From contig NW_024470404.1 in NCBI RefSeq assembly GCF_900496995.4, positions 19,012 through 83,011 on the forward strand: a DNA stretch of 64,000 bases. The letters are read 5' to 3'. The notes under the pieces are model-generated. The model was not told the DNA's origin. It did no database searches and saw nothing but the letters and a program-made list of their open reading frames with translations. Position 1 is the first letter of the stretch; every line of letters starts with the position of its first letter. Both the position numbers and the translations under genes were made by a program. This DNA comes from Aquila chrysaetos chrysaetos. Its lineage: Eukaryota; Chordata; Aves; Accipitriformes; Accipitridae. This document shows positions 11,600 to 22,182 of the stretch, piece after piece.

Positions 11600-12225
11600 C
11601 AACCCGAGGGGGGGGCTATGGGGCAGCCCCATAGCCCTATAGGGCAGCCCTATAGGGAGTTATAGGGTGTCTCGCTGTCCCTATAGGGGCTGTGGGGGGT
11701 GTTCTCGAGTCCCCCCTGTCTCTCGGGGGGTTGGAGGGGTCCCTGGGGGGGGACGATGCTGTGGGGTGACTCTCTGGCCCCGTGGGGGGGGACTGTGGGG
11801 TGGCCCTGGGTCCCCACAGGGGGCTGTGGGGCCGGCCCGGGTCCCTATAGGGGTTGTAGGGTGGCCCCATGGCTGGGGGGGGGGGGGGGGGAGCCTATGG
11901 GACGGGGCTGTGGGGTGTCCTCACGTCCCCCAGGGGGGCTATGGGGTGGCCCCACATCCCTGTGGGGCGTCTGTCTGTCCCTGTGGGGGCTATGGGGGGC
12001 CGTGGGGCAGCCTTGGGTCCCCTGTGGGGGCTATAGGGTGTCCCCGTGAGGGTTTATGGGGTGTCTGTCTGTCCCTATAGGGGCTGTGGGGCAGCCCCAT
12101 ATCTCCCCCAGGGCTGTGGGGCAGACCCCCGTGTCCCCATAGGGCAGCTGTGGGGTGACTATGGGGTGTGCCCCGCTGCCACGGGGGGCTGTGTGTCGCC
12201 CGCCCCATCCCTACAGATCAGTAAA
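11600..12225 (+). repeat. SLC25A11 3' UTR / downstream 'gggctatggggtg' repeats
   Basis: About 15 degenerate units 'ggggctatagggtgtcccc'. A variant polyadenylation hexamer AGTAAA near 12220 may end the SLC25A11 transcript; no AATAAA is present on this strand before it. Confidence 0.5.
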
Positions 12226-12565
12226 GAAGCTGTTGGTGTCAGCTCCGGAGCCTCCATGGGGTGGGCCCCAAATACTGGGGGGGGGCCCCCAAAAAGCACC
12301 CCAGGTCGATGCCCACCCCCCCATCTCCTGTGGGGCTGGATGCCTGGGTCCCCCAACTTGGGGGTCTGGGGGGGGGGCATGGAGCAGTACCTGTTATGGG
12401 GCAGCCCCATATCACCCCCCCAATACCTGAGCTTAAGAACCCCGTGGTGCCCCCTCCCCTGTTCTGCCCCACACTTGGGGGGGCCCTAGCCCCCCCCCCC
12501 CCCCCCCCCCCGCCTACCACCCCCGGGGTCTGGCGCAGCCAAGGGGTCGTTTTGGGGTTCGGGGC

Positions 12566-12571
12566 TTTATT
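12566..12571 (-). terminator. MINK1: Polyadenylation signal of the MINK1 remnant
   Basis: AATAAA on the minus strand about 430 bases beyond the stop codon of the last MINK1 exon, so a 3' UTR is still recognisable. Confidence 0.6.
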
Positions 12572-13005
12572 GACAGTGAATGTCAAGGTCACTCTGTGGG
12601 GCAGGAGCCCCCCCTCCCCCCAACTTCTGCCCCACAGCGGGTTCTCCCCCACTCCCCCAACCATGGGGCGCCCCACGGTCCCCAGGGCCCATCAAGTGCT
12701 TCGTTAATGACTCCTTGTTATCAAATAATTAAAGGAAAATCTACAGAGACGGCCTGGAGCGAGAGCAGTGAAGTGGGGGCTGACCCACGGTGGGGGGGAC
12801 TCCATGGGGGGGTGTGGGTGGGGCCCAGCCCCCACACTGGGGGGACTTGGGGGGGGGGGGGGGGGGGGGTGTGCCCCCTAGCGGGGTCCCCGGGGCTGGC
12901 TCTGCCCCGCAGCAGGGGCGGGGGGGGGCGTGGCTCCCACCTGTCCATCACGCCGGGGGAGGGGCGCTGATTGATTGACGGGTGGGCGGGGCGCGGCCGG
13001 GGTCA

Positions 13006-13019
13006 CCAGCAGAGGGCGC
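13006..13019 (+). promoter_or_regulatory. CTCF core motif
   Basis: CCAGCAGAGGGCGC matches the CTCF core at every constrained position and overlaps the MINK1 stop codon. Confidence 0.5.
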
Positions 13020-14008
13020 CGTGACGGGGCAGGGTCACCAAGCACACCCGGCTGCCGCCCCCCGCCCGCGCCAAGGCGAGGAACACCTGGGCGGGGCCAC
13101 GGCGTCACGTGGCGGGGGGGTCACGTGAAGCGGGGGGTCACGGAGGGGGGACAGGGGGTCGCAGAGGGGGGCCATGTTGAGGGGGAAAAGGGTCACGCGG
13201 AGGGGGAGTCGGAGCCGTGCCTGGCTTCAGGAGGTGGGGAGAGGCCGCTGCCCCCCCCCCCCCCCCCCCGGGTCCGGCCTCAGCACCCCCGTCCGCCATT
13301 TTGTCCCAGTGGAGTATCTGGCGCAGGCTGAGGAAACGGCCGCGGCCCGCGTCGTCCCGCGCGGCCCGCGTCCCCCCGCGCGGCCCACCCACCCACCCAC
13401 CCACCCCCGTGTCGCGTCCCGCCACGTCCCCCGTCGTTCGTGCGGGCCGGGACGCGGAGGCGACGCCAGCTCTACCGTCGTCGCCTCCCGTCTCTGCCTC
13501 GGCGCCAGCTGGCTGAGCGCCCAGACGTGCGCCGAGGAAGGCGCCAGCCCCCGCGCCCCCCCCCGCGCCCCCCCTCACGTGGACGGGGACGTCGAGGCCG
13601 CGGCAGTCGCCCGGTCGATGTCGACGGCGCGGAAGCCGGCGCCGCAGCCGCGGGTGACCTTCAGCCGTCGGCCTTCCTCCACCCTCGCCTCCGCCGGCGG
13701 CGGGCGCCGGGGCTGCTCCGCCAAGGGCTGCGGGGACACGGAGGGACGGGGGGTCACGGGGGGGGGGACACGCGGGACAGCGGGACCCACGGAGGGGACA
13801 CCGGCCCCACGGAGGGCCCCATCGTGCGGGGCACAGGGGGACGCGTGGGGCAGAGGGCCATGTGGGGCTGGCAGATGAGTAACCTACGCGCCCCTTCCTC
13901 CTCCTCCTCCCCCCTACGTCCCGCTGCCGGCGACTTCCAGCAGCTCAAAAACGCCGGCGGGGTCCTGGGGGGTGCGGGGCGGGGGGCAGGGAAGGGGTTA
14001 AAGGTGAC

Positions 14009-14009
<1 letters not shown>

Positions 14010-14056
<47 letters not shown>
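14010..14056 (+). repeat. 47-base C homopolymer
   Basis: An uninterrupted run of 47 C in intron 1 of the MINK1 remnant. Runs of this size are commonly misread, so the true length is uncertain. Confidence 0.9.
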
Positions 14057-14058
<2 letters not shown>

Positions 14059-14139
14059 ATATCCCAGTTTTGGGGCCACCACGTCCCCATCGCCGTGCCC
14101 CCCCGGGAACCCGCCCGCGGGACCGGGTCACCGCACCGG

Positions 14140-15300
14140 GGAGCACCAGCCCCCAAACAGGGCTTTTCGACTCCAAAATCGGGGTTTTCAGTCCCCAAAC
14201 GGGCTTTTCAACCCCAAAACCAGGCTTTACAACCTCAAAACAGGCTTTTCGACCCCCAGACGGGGCTTTTTGACCCCAAAACAACGCTTTTCACCCTCAA
14301 AGCAGGGCCCTCAGCCCCCACACCGGGGCTTTTCTCCCCCAAACTGGGGCCCTCGGCTCCCAGAATGGTTTTTTCACCCCAAATCAGAGCTTTTTGCCCC
14401 TAAAAAGGGTCTTTTTGCCCCTAACTGGGGCATTTTAACCCCAACCCGGGACTTTGTGCCCCCCAAACTGGGACTTTTTGCTCCAAACCCGGGGCTTTAC
14501 ACCGCCAAACCGCAGCTTTTCAACCCCAAAATGGGGCCCTAGCCCCCCGAACCGGGACTTTTCAGCCCCCAAATTGGGCTTTTCACCCCCCAAACACGGC
14601 CCTCAGCCCCCAAACTGGGACTTCACTCCCAAAATGGACTCTTTGTCCCCAAAACAGGGCTTTTTTTCTCCCAACCAGGGGCCTTACACCCCCCAAACCA
14701 GGCTTTTCAACCCCCAAATGGGGCCCTCGGCCCCCAAACTGGACGTTTTTGCCACTAAAACAGGTTTTCACCTCCAAAACAGGGCTTTATGACCCCCCGA
14801 ATGGGGCCCATGGCCCCCAAAATGAGGCTTTTTGACCCCAAACCACCAGAGCCCTCAGCCCCTGAACTGGGACTTTTCACCCCAAACTGGGGCCCTCTGC
14901 TCCCAAAATGGGACCTTTCACCCGCAAAATGGGTCTTTGCAGACCCCAAACCACAGCGCTTTACCCCCAGACTGGACTTCTTGCCTCCAAAATGGGGCTT
15001 TTTGCTCCCAAACTGGGGCTTTTCACGTCCAAAATGGGGCTTATCACCCCCAAACTGCAGATTTTCGATGCCAAAATGGTGCTCTATGTCCCCAAACCTG
15101 GACTTTTTTGCTCCCAAAATGGGGTTTTCACCCTCAAAATGGAGATTTTCACCCCCAAACTGCAGCTTTTTGCCCCAAAAATGGACTTTCTGCCACCAAA
15201 AATGGGGCTTTTAGCCCCCAAACCGGGACCCTTGGCCCCCCCAAAAGAGCCTTTTCACCCCCAAAACAGCTTTTTCACCCCAAAACAAGAGGGGGCCAAA
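14140..15300. repeat. Degenerate 30-40-base minisatellite (1.1 kb)
   Basis: More than 30 units of the form 'ccccaaaatggggctttttg'. Proline-rich ORFs across it are by-products of the repeat. It fills most of MINK1 intron 1. Confidence 0.85.
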
Positions 15301-15599
15301 CCCCAGGAATTCTGGCTGGTGAAGCACTACCCCCCCCAGACTGACTCAAACAAGGTTTTTGGCCCCTGAATATCTCGGTGCCACAATTAGGGCTCGTTAA
15401 CGGAGGTCATGGGGACGGGGGACGGAGGGGGGGGGGGGGAACGACACACACCCTGCCCCCCAGCCCATGACCCGCTTCCCCAGTGGGTCAAGGGCAGACG
15501 GGGGGAGGGTGGAAAAGCCCCCCCGGGATGCAGCCCCCCCTTTCTGGAGCAGTCCCTGGGTGGATGTTTTGGGAGGGGGTCCCCTTAAAGGACACCCCC

Positions 15600-15870
15600 G
15601 CCTGGTGGGAGGGGGACAGGGAGAGGCTGGGGGGCACTGGGAGAGATTGGGGGGTACTGGGAGGTGCTGGAGGGCATGGCAGGCAGTACTGGGGGGCACC
15701 GGGTGATGCTGGAGGGCACGGCAGCCAGTACTGGGGGACACCGGGTGCTGCTGGGAGGCACTGGAGGACACCGGAGAGACTACTGGGGGGCACTGGGGTG
15801 CACAGAAGGCAGTACTGGGGGACACTGGGAGGCACTGCAGGCAGCACCGGAGGGGGGGGGCCCTGAGGGG
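15600..15870. repeat. 'gggaggcactgggggg' repeats
   Basis: Short tandem units of 'actgggaggcactgg' type near MINK1 exon 1, complementary to the 'cctcccagt' family elsewhere in the window. Confidence 0.7.
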
Positions 15871-16019
15871 ATGGGGGGTGTCCCCCTTCACAGCCCCCCC
15901 CCCGGGTCCCCCTCTGAGGCCTGCCCCCCCCCCCCCCCCCACTTTCCCCCACTCACCCGCAGGGAGGAGAGGTCGGTATCATCCAACCCGCAGGCGGGAA
16001 CGGGATCCGCCACGGCTTT

Positions 16020-16300
16020 GGGGGGCAGGGGGCGGGCCCGTTAAGCCGAGGAGGAACCGGGGACCCCCCCAACACCCCCTCGCCCCCCCCCCCCGGGGGC
16101 CGTGAGGGGACGGGCCGGGCCCGGCTGCGGCTCCGCCGCTGACTGGGAGGGCTGGCCACGCCCCCTCCCCTCACGGCGCCACGCCCCCTCCCCTCCGAGC
16201 GGCGCGCATGCGCAGTGGGGAAACGGCGGGGACCGGGGGCCGTGCCCCAGCGCGAGACGTTCCCGCCCTTTTCCTGTGGCTCCGCAGCCCGACGACATGA
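16020..16300. promoter_or_regulatory. CpG island 5' of MINK1 exon 1
   Basis: CpG-rich, with 'ccacgcccc' boxes and an NRF1 palindrome GCGCATGCGC (16204-16213). Probably the ancestral MINK1 promoter, still intact although the downstream gene is broken. Confidence 0.5.
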
Positions 16301-16411
16301 GGGACCCCCCCCCCCCCCATGTCGTGAGAGGGTCTGACAAGAAGGGGGGCACACACAGCCCCCCGCCCCCCCCAGCAGTACACGGGCAGAGGCAATGAGT
16401 GCACGGAGCCC

Positions 16412-16417
16412 TTTATT
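16412..16417 (-). terminator. PSMB6: PSMB6 polyadenylation signal
   Basis: AATAAA on the minus strand, 68 bases past the PSMB6 stop codon. Confidence 0.85.
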
Positions 16418-16484
16418 GCCCCGTACGTCCCCCCGCTGTCGTCGTCGTCCCCGTCGTGTCCCCCCCAGGTCTGGGGGTGTCCCC

Positions 16485-19400
16485 TCAGGCGGGGGGGCCG
16501 CCGTCGCCCCCCGGCAGGTCGGGGCCGGCCAGGACCCTGCGCTCCACCCCGGCCTGGGTGATGGCCGCCAGCCGGATGACCCCCCCGCTCGAGCCGTCCC
16601 TCGCCATCGCCAGTGCCAGCGCTGGGGGGGGGGGAGAGACAGACGCACGGTCCTCAGACCCCCCCCCCGTGTTCCCCTGTCCCCCCCAAAACACCCTGGC
16701 CCTGGCCCCCCCAGACCCCTGGGACCCCCCCCAAACCCCTCTGTGCCCCCCACCCCCCCCGTCACCCCCAAACCCCTCCATCCCCTTCCCCAGCTCCTCC
16801 CCAAGCCCCCCTGGGACCCCCCTAACCCCCCATGCCCCCCCCCCCGAAAATCTGCCTCCCAGCCCCATGCCCCCCCAAACCCCACCATATGCCCCTCTAA
16901 ACCCACTTCTGCCCTTCCCCCCAGCTCCACCAACCCCCCCCCATGCCCCCCTCAAGCCCCTCTGGGACTCCCCCAGGACCCCCCAAACCCCACCATGTCC
17001 CCCCAACCCCCCACCATGCCCCCCTCAAGCCCCTCTGGGACTCCCCCAGGACCCCCCAAACCCCACCATGTCCCCCCAAACCCCCCCCATGCCCCCCTCA
17101 AGCCCCTCTGGGACTCCCCCAGGACCCCCCAAACCCCACCATGTCCCCCCAAACCCCCCCCATGCCCCCCTCAAGCCCCTCTGGGACTCCCCCAGGACCC
17201 CCCAAACCCCACCATGTCCCCCCAAACCCCCCCCATGCCCCCCTCAAGCCCCTCTGGGACTCCCCCAGGACCCCCCAAACCCCACCATGTCCCCCCAAAC
17301 CCCACCATGTCCCCCTCTAAACCCACTTCTCCCCTTCCCCAGCCCCCCCAACCCCCCCAAACCCACCACGGGCGACAAACTCCTGGCACTGGGGGCGGCT
17401 CATCCCGGGGCGGAAGGCGGCATCCAGGAACCCATAGATGTAGGAGCTGCCCGACCCCCCCACGGCAAAGGGCTGCCGCAGGAGGAGCCCCCCCATTGGC
17501 ACCACATAGACCTGGGGGGCACAGAGGGTGGTCAGGGGGGTCTATGGGGCAGAGAGGGGGGGGCTATGGGGCAGGGGAACGCAGGAGGAGCCCCCCATCA
17601 GCACCACATACATTTTAGGGGGGGTTGGGGGGGGCTATGGGGCAGAGAGGGGGATGCTATGGGGTTCAAAGGGGATGCTGTGGGGCAGAGGGATACGCTA
17701 TGGGGCAGACGGAGATGTTACAAGGTAGGGGGGATGCTGTGGGGCTGAGAGGTATGTAAAGCTGAAGGGAGTGCTACAGGGTAGAAGGGGGGATGTCATG
17801 GGGCAGAAGGCCCTGTGCTGCGGGGCAGAGCAAAAGATGCTAGGCGGCAAAAGGAGATGCTGTAGTGCAGAGTGAAATGGTATAGGGCAGAAAAGAAACC
17901 TATGGGACAGAGGAGAGAGCTATGGGGCGGAGAAAGGAATGCTAGGAGGCAGAACGTGACGTTTTAGGGCAGAGTGAGACACCGTACGGTAGAAAAGGTG
18001 ATGCTATAGGACAGAAAACAATACTATGGGGCAGAAGAGAGTGCTACGGGGCAGAGGCCCCCCCACCTGCCCCCCCCGGCGTGGGTCCCAGCCAGCCACG
18101 ATGATGCCGGCGCTGAGCTCCTCCCGGTAACGGTAACAGGTTTGTTGGAAGAGACGAGCGGCCGTCCGCACCCGGGGCGGCTCCTCCAGCTCCACGCTGT
18201 GGGGCAGGGAGAACGTGTGGGCTGAGACCCGCGGCGCCTGACCCGCACCTCCTCCCTGCCCCACAGATCGCGGCGCGTACCTGTGAAAGGCCAGCTGATA
18301 GGCCACGGCGTCGGCCACCGCCTGCGTGTCGGCGGCGGAGCCCGAGCGGCAGCAGAAGATGCGGTCGTGGACGGGGGTCAGCTTGTCCGTCACGCGGTTG
18401 GCAACGTACGACCTGCGGTGACATCGCGGCGACATCGTGGCGACTGCCACGACAGCCCCGCCCCACGCCAACCTGCCCCAGAACCCCCCCTACGGTTTTT
18501 GGGGGGGGGGATCCCAGCAGTGACAACACGGGTGACAGGCACCGGGTGACAACCCCGTGACGGGGGTCCCGGTGGTCTGCAAGTGACATCGTAGCGACGT
18601 CACGGGCGGCACCGGGGTGACAAGCCCCGTGAGGAGGGACCGGGTGACAACCGCCTCGCCGTGACAACAGAGGGTTCAGGGACACCCTGTGACACCCCAG
18701 GACCACCCCTACAGGGCGGCGGTGACATCAGGGTGATGTCAGGTGCCATCACGGTGACAGGCGCTGGGTGACAACGGCGTGACAGGCGTCACGGTGACAA
18801 CAGAGGGTCTGGGGACAACGGGTGGCACCTGGGACCCCCTGCAAGGGTTCGGGGGGGGTGACATCACGGTGACATCATGCTGACAGGCTGCCTGCAACAA
18901 CCCCGGTGACACCCCCAGGCCTGGGGACACCTGGCGACCACCCCCACTGCCGCCGGCCCCACAGCCCCCCGCGGTGACATCACCGATGACATCACCAGCG
19001 GCGCCCCTCACCCGGTGGTGGTGCGGGAGTCAGCCCCGATGACGACGCCCCCGTCGAACTCCACGGCCATGATGGTGGTCTGGGGAGAGGGGCTGCGCTG
19101 AGGGGGGGGGACCCTCTGCCCCATAACCCCCGCCCCAGCCCCCAGCGGGCTTCCTTCTGCCCCATAACCCCCCTCCTGCCCCACAACTCCCCCCAGCACC
19201 ATAACTTACCCCCCCAGCCGCTCAGAGGGGACCCTCCTGCCCCACATCCCCCACTCCAGCCCTCTATGGGGAACCCTCTGCCCCGTAACCAGTCCCAGCC
19301 CCTCTGGGAGCGCCTTCAGCCCCACAGCCCCCCCCCAGCCCCGTAACCCACCCCCCCACGGGGCTCCCTTCTACCCCATAACACCCACCAGACCCCCAGG

Positions 19401-19540
19401 GGGGTGCCGCTGCCCGACAAGCCCCCAGCCCCACTCACGCCGGTGCTGACGGGCTCCGACGTCCACTCCCGCTGCGGCCCCGCGGGGCACGGCCCGGCCC
19501 AAGGCTCCGCCGCAGCCGCCCGCACAGTCACCGCCGCCAT
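16485..19540 (-). CDS. PSMB6: Proteasome 20S subunit beta-1 (caspase-like)
   Basis: Catalytic beta-1 subunit of the 20S core, cleaving after acidic residues. Six exons: 19540..19439, 19079..19012, 18412..18281, 18196..18067, 17511..17367, 16621..16485, giving 237 residues (human 239). A 34-residue propeptide ends EPVSTG, and the mature chain begins [19 protein letters not shown]. Catalytic Thr1, Asp17 and Lys33 of the mature chain are all present (ADSRTTT and VTDKL). It ends within [19 protein letters not shown] plus a short Gly/Pro tail. The frame is intact. It is PSMB6 rather than the immunoproteasome PSMB9 by sequence and by its 17p13.2-type neighbours. The start codon lies only about 25 bases from a 2.4-kb CpG-dense satellite, so promoter and array adjoin or overlap. 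Confidence 0.95.
16925..17310. repeat. 73-bp tandem repeat, PSMB6 intron 5
   Basis: Near-identical 73-base units beginning 'accatgtccccccaaaccc' repeat about five times with very few differences, indicating recent amplification or gene conversion. Flanking C-rich sequence is a more diverged version. Confidence 0.9.
17540..18060. repeat. 'gggatgctatggggcagag' repeats, PSMB6 intron 4
   Basis: Around 18 degenerate 20-30-base units. No exon or other signal. Confidence 0.75.
18430..18980. repeat. 'gggtgacaac' repeats, PSMB6 intron 2
   Basis: Loose array of 'ggtgacaggcaccgggtgacaac' units with frequent 'gtgacatc' variants. No coding signal. Confidence 0.65.
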
Positions 19541-19565
19541 CTTCCTCCACGCTTTGCAGCGCGAC

Positions 19566-22110
19566 GGCTGCTTGAACGGCTCGGCGCTTTACGGCAGCGT
19601 GGCAGGCAGGACGGATCGCGCTCGCCGCGCTTTCCGGCAGCGTGGCAGGCGCGTCGAAAACCTCCCGCCGCAATTGACGGCGGCGTGGCGAGTGCCGTTT
19701 CACGACGACGGGACGCCGCGCTTTCCGGCAGCGTGGCAGGCGCGTCGAAAACCTCCCGCCGCGCTTTACGGCGGCGTGGCGAGTGCCGTTTCACGACGAC
19801 GGGACGCCGCGCTTTGCGGCAGCGTGGCAGGCGCGTCGAAAACCTCCCGCCGCGCTTTACGGCGGCGTGGCGAGTGCCGTTTCACGACGACGGGACGCCG
19901 CGCTTTGCGGCAGCGTGGCAGGCGAGTCGAAAACCGCCCGCCGCGCTTTACGGCGGCGTGGCGAGTGCCGTTTCACGACGACGGGACGCCGCGCTTTGCG
20001 GCAGCGTGGCAGGCGCGTCGAAAACCGCCCGCCGCGCTTTACGGCGGCGTGGCGAGTGCCGTTTCACGACGACGGGACGCCGCGCTTTGCGGCAGCGTGG
20101 CAGGCGCGTCGAAAACCTGCCGCCGCGCTTTACGGCGGCGTGGCGAGTGCCGTTTCACGACGACGGGACGCCGCGCTTTGCGGCAGCGTGGCAGGCGCGT
20201 CGAAAACCGACCGCCGCGCTTTACGGCGGGGTGGCACCCGCCGTTTCACGACGACGGGACGCCGCGCTTTGCGGCAGCGTGGCAGGCGCGTCGAAAACCG
20301 GTCGCCGCGCTTTACGGCGGCGTGGCGAGTGCCGTTTCACGACGACGGGACGCCGCGCTTTGCGGCAGCGTGGCAGGCGCGTCGAAAACCGGTCGCCGCG
20401 CTTTACGGCGGCGTGGCGAGTGCCGTTTCACGACGACGGGACGCCGCGCTTTCCGGCAGCGTGGCAGGCGCGTCGAAAACCGCCCGCCGCGCTTTACGGC
20501 GGCGTGGCGAGTGCCGTTTCACGACGACGGGACGCCGCGCTTTGCGGCAGCGTGGCAGGCGCGTCGAAAACCGGTCGCCGCGCTTTACGGCGGCGTGGCG
20601 AGTGCCGTTTCACGACGACGGGACGCCGCGCTTTGCGGCAGCGTGGCAGGCGCGTCGAAAACCGGTCGCCGCGCTTTACGGCGGCGTGGCGAGTGCCGTT
20701 TCACGACGACGGGACGCCGCGCTTTCCGGCAGCGTGGCAGGCGCGTCGAAAACCGCCCGCCGGGCTTTACGGCGGCGTGGCACCCGCCGTTTCACGACGA
20801 CGGGACGCCGCGCTTTGCGGCAGCGTGGCAGGCGCGTCGAAAACCTCCCGCCGCGCTTTACGGCGGCGTGGCGAGTGCCGTTTCACGACGACGGGACGCC
20901 GCGCTTTGCGGCAGCGTGGCAGGCGCGTCGAAAACCGCCCGCCGCGCTTTACGGCGGCGTGGCGAGTGCCGTTTCACGACGAGGGGACGCCGCGCTTTCC
21001 GGCAGCGTGGCAGGCGCGTCGAAAACCGCCCGCCGCGCTTTACGGCGGCGTGGCGAGTGCCGTTTCACGACGACGGGACGCCGCGCTTTGCGGCAGCGTG
21101 GCAGGCGCGTCGAAAACCGGTCGCCGCGCTTTACGGCGGCGTGGCGAGTGCCGTTTCACGACGACGGGACGCCGCGCTTTGCGGCAGCGTGGCAGGCGCG
21201 TCGAAAACCGGTCGCCGCGCTTTACGGCGGCGTGGCGAGTGCCGTTTCACGACGACGGGACGCCGCGCTTTCCGGCAGCGTGGCAGGCGCGTCGAAAACC
21301 GCCCGCCGGGCTTTACGGCGGCGTGGCACCCGCCGTTTCACGACGACGGGACGCCGCGCTTTGCGGCAGCGTGGCAGGCGCGTCGAAAACCTCCCGCCGC
21401 GCTTTACGGCGGCGTGGCACCCGCCGTTTCACGACGACGGGACGCCGCGCTTTGCGGCAGCGTGGCAGGCGCGTCGAAAACCTCCCGCCGCGCTTTACGG
21501 CGGCGTGGCGAGTGCCGTTTCACGACGACGGGACGCCGCGCTTTGCGGCAGCGTGGCAGGCGCGTCGAAAACCGGTCGCCGCGCTTTACGGCGGCGTGGC
21601 GAGTGCCGTTTCACGACGAGGGGACGCCGCGCTTTCCGGCAGCGTGGCAGGCGCGTCGAAAACCGCCCGCCGCGCTTTAACGGCGGCGTGGCGAGTGCCG
21701 TTTCACGACGACGGGACGCCGCGCTTTCCGGCAGCGTGGCAGGCGCGTCGAAAACCGCCCGGCGCGCTTTACGGCGGCGTGGCGAGTGCCGTTTCACGAC
21801 GACGGGACGCCGCGCTTTCCGCCAGCGTGGCAGGCGCGTCGAAAACCGCCCGGCGCGCTTTACGGCGGCGTGGCGAGTGCCGTTTCACGACGTCGGGACG
21901 CCGCGCTTTCCGGCAGCGTGGCAGGCGCGTCGAAAACCGCCCGGCGCGCTTTACGGCGGCGTGGCGAGTGCCGTTTCACGACGACGGGTCGCTGCGTTTT
22001 CCGGCAGCGTAGCAGGCGCGTCGGCCAGACTTTTGGGTTTTCTTCAGCGTGGCAGGGATGGCGGAGAGGGTGCCCCGCTTTACTTCAGCGTGGCGCCTGC
22101 TGCCTGCCGG
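19566..22110. repeat. 91-bp CpG-dense satellite array, about 26 copies
   Basis: The landmark 'cacgacgacgggacgcc' or close variants recurs at 19701, 19792, 19883 and so on to 21977, every 91 bases with a single 92-base step caused by an extra A near 21680. The 26 landmarks span 2.3 kb and copies differ at only a few positions. Each unit is itself a diverged dimer: both halves carry 'cgcgctttncggc' followed by 'gcgtggc', but one continues 'aggcgcgtcgaaaac' and the other 'gagtgccgtttcac'. The ends fade into diverged monomers (19566-19640 and 22010-22110). Since 91 is not a multiple of three and the unit has no plus-strand stop, all three forward frames stay open; this is not evidence of coding. 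It abuts the PSMB6 start. Confidence 0.95.
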
Positions 22111-22176
22111 TGCTCCGCCCCCTCCCGGCTCCTCCCACGAATTCGGGGGCGTGGCCAGCGCTGTCAATTAAAGCTC

Positions 22177-22182
22177 TTTATT
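22177..22182 (-). terminator. Polyadenylation signal of the minus-strand gene at 22.5-23.5 kb
   Basis: AATAAA on the minus strand, just past the satellite. It implies a minus-strand transcript ending here, separate from PSMB6. Confidence 0.55.

Larger units (their letters stand above)
13003..16013 (-). pseudogene. MINK1: MINK1 remnant: first two and two C-terminal exons only
   Basis: Misshapen-like kinase 1 is a GCK-IV Ser/Thr kinase with an N-terminal kinase and C-terminal citron-homology domain, about 30 exons. Four pieces remain. Exon 1 (16013..15957) reads VADPVPACGLDDTDLSSLR, 19 residues as in mammals, but with GTG instead of ATG. Exon 2 (13964..13918) reads DPAGVFELLEVAGSGT, the start of the glycine loop. 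A citron-homology exon (13727..13579) contains RVEEGRRLKVTRGCGAGFRAVDID, then loses one base before DCRGLDVPVH and donor GTGAGG. The last exon (13086..13003) ends GGGSRVCLVTLPRHGALCW. Only about 190 bases separate exon 2 from the citron exon, so the catalytic domain and linker are absent. Position next to PSMB6 and SLC25A11 matches human. A pseudogene seems likeliest; assembly collapse is possible. Confidence 0.72.

Noticed and set aside
13270-13560. Additional MINK1 citron-domain exons (frames with HWDKMADG or SAHVWALSQL)
   Set aside because: Similarity to human QWGEMPTS and AYICSNQI is too weak and needs several frame changes.
13138-13578. Possible start MADGGAEAG at 13299 on the minus strand (caaaatggcgg)
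   Set aside because: The context is a YY1-like motif and the frame has low complexity. It lies between two MINK1 exons on the same strand, so an independent gene is not supported.
14095-15369. Overlapping 'PKPGF/PQNGAF' repeat ORFs in several plus-strand frames
   Set aside because: All derive from one degenerate minisatellite. No splice or start context and no known family.
16399-17748. 449-codon Pro-rich plus-strand ORF
   Set aside because: Antisense to PSMB6 exons 5-6 and its 73-bp intron repeat.
22165-22170. Plus-strand ATTAAA after the 91-bp array as the end of an array transcript
   Set aside because: No plus-strand gene precedes it. The adjacent minus-strand AATAAA explains the A/T patch better.
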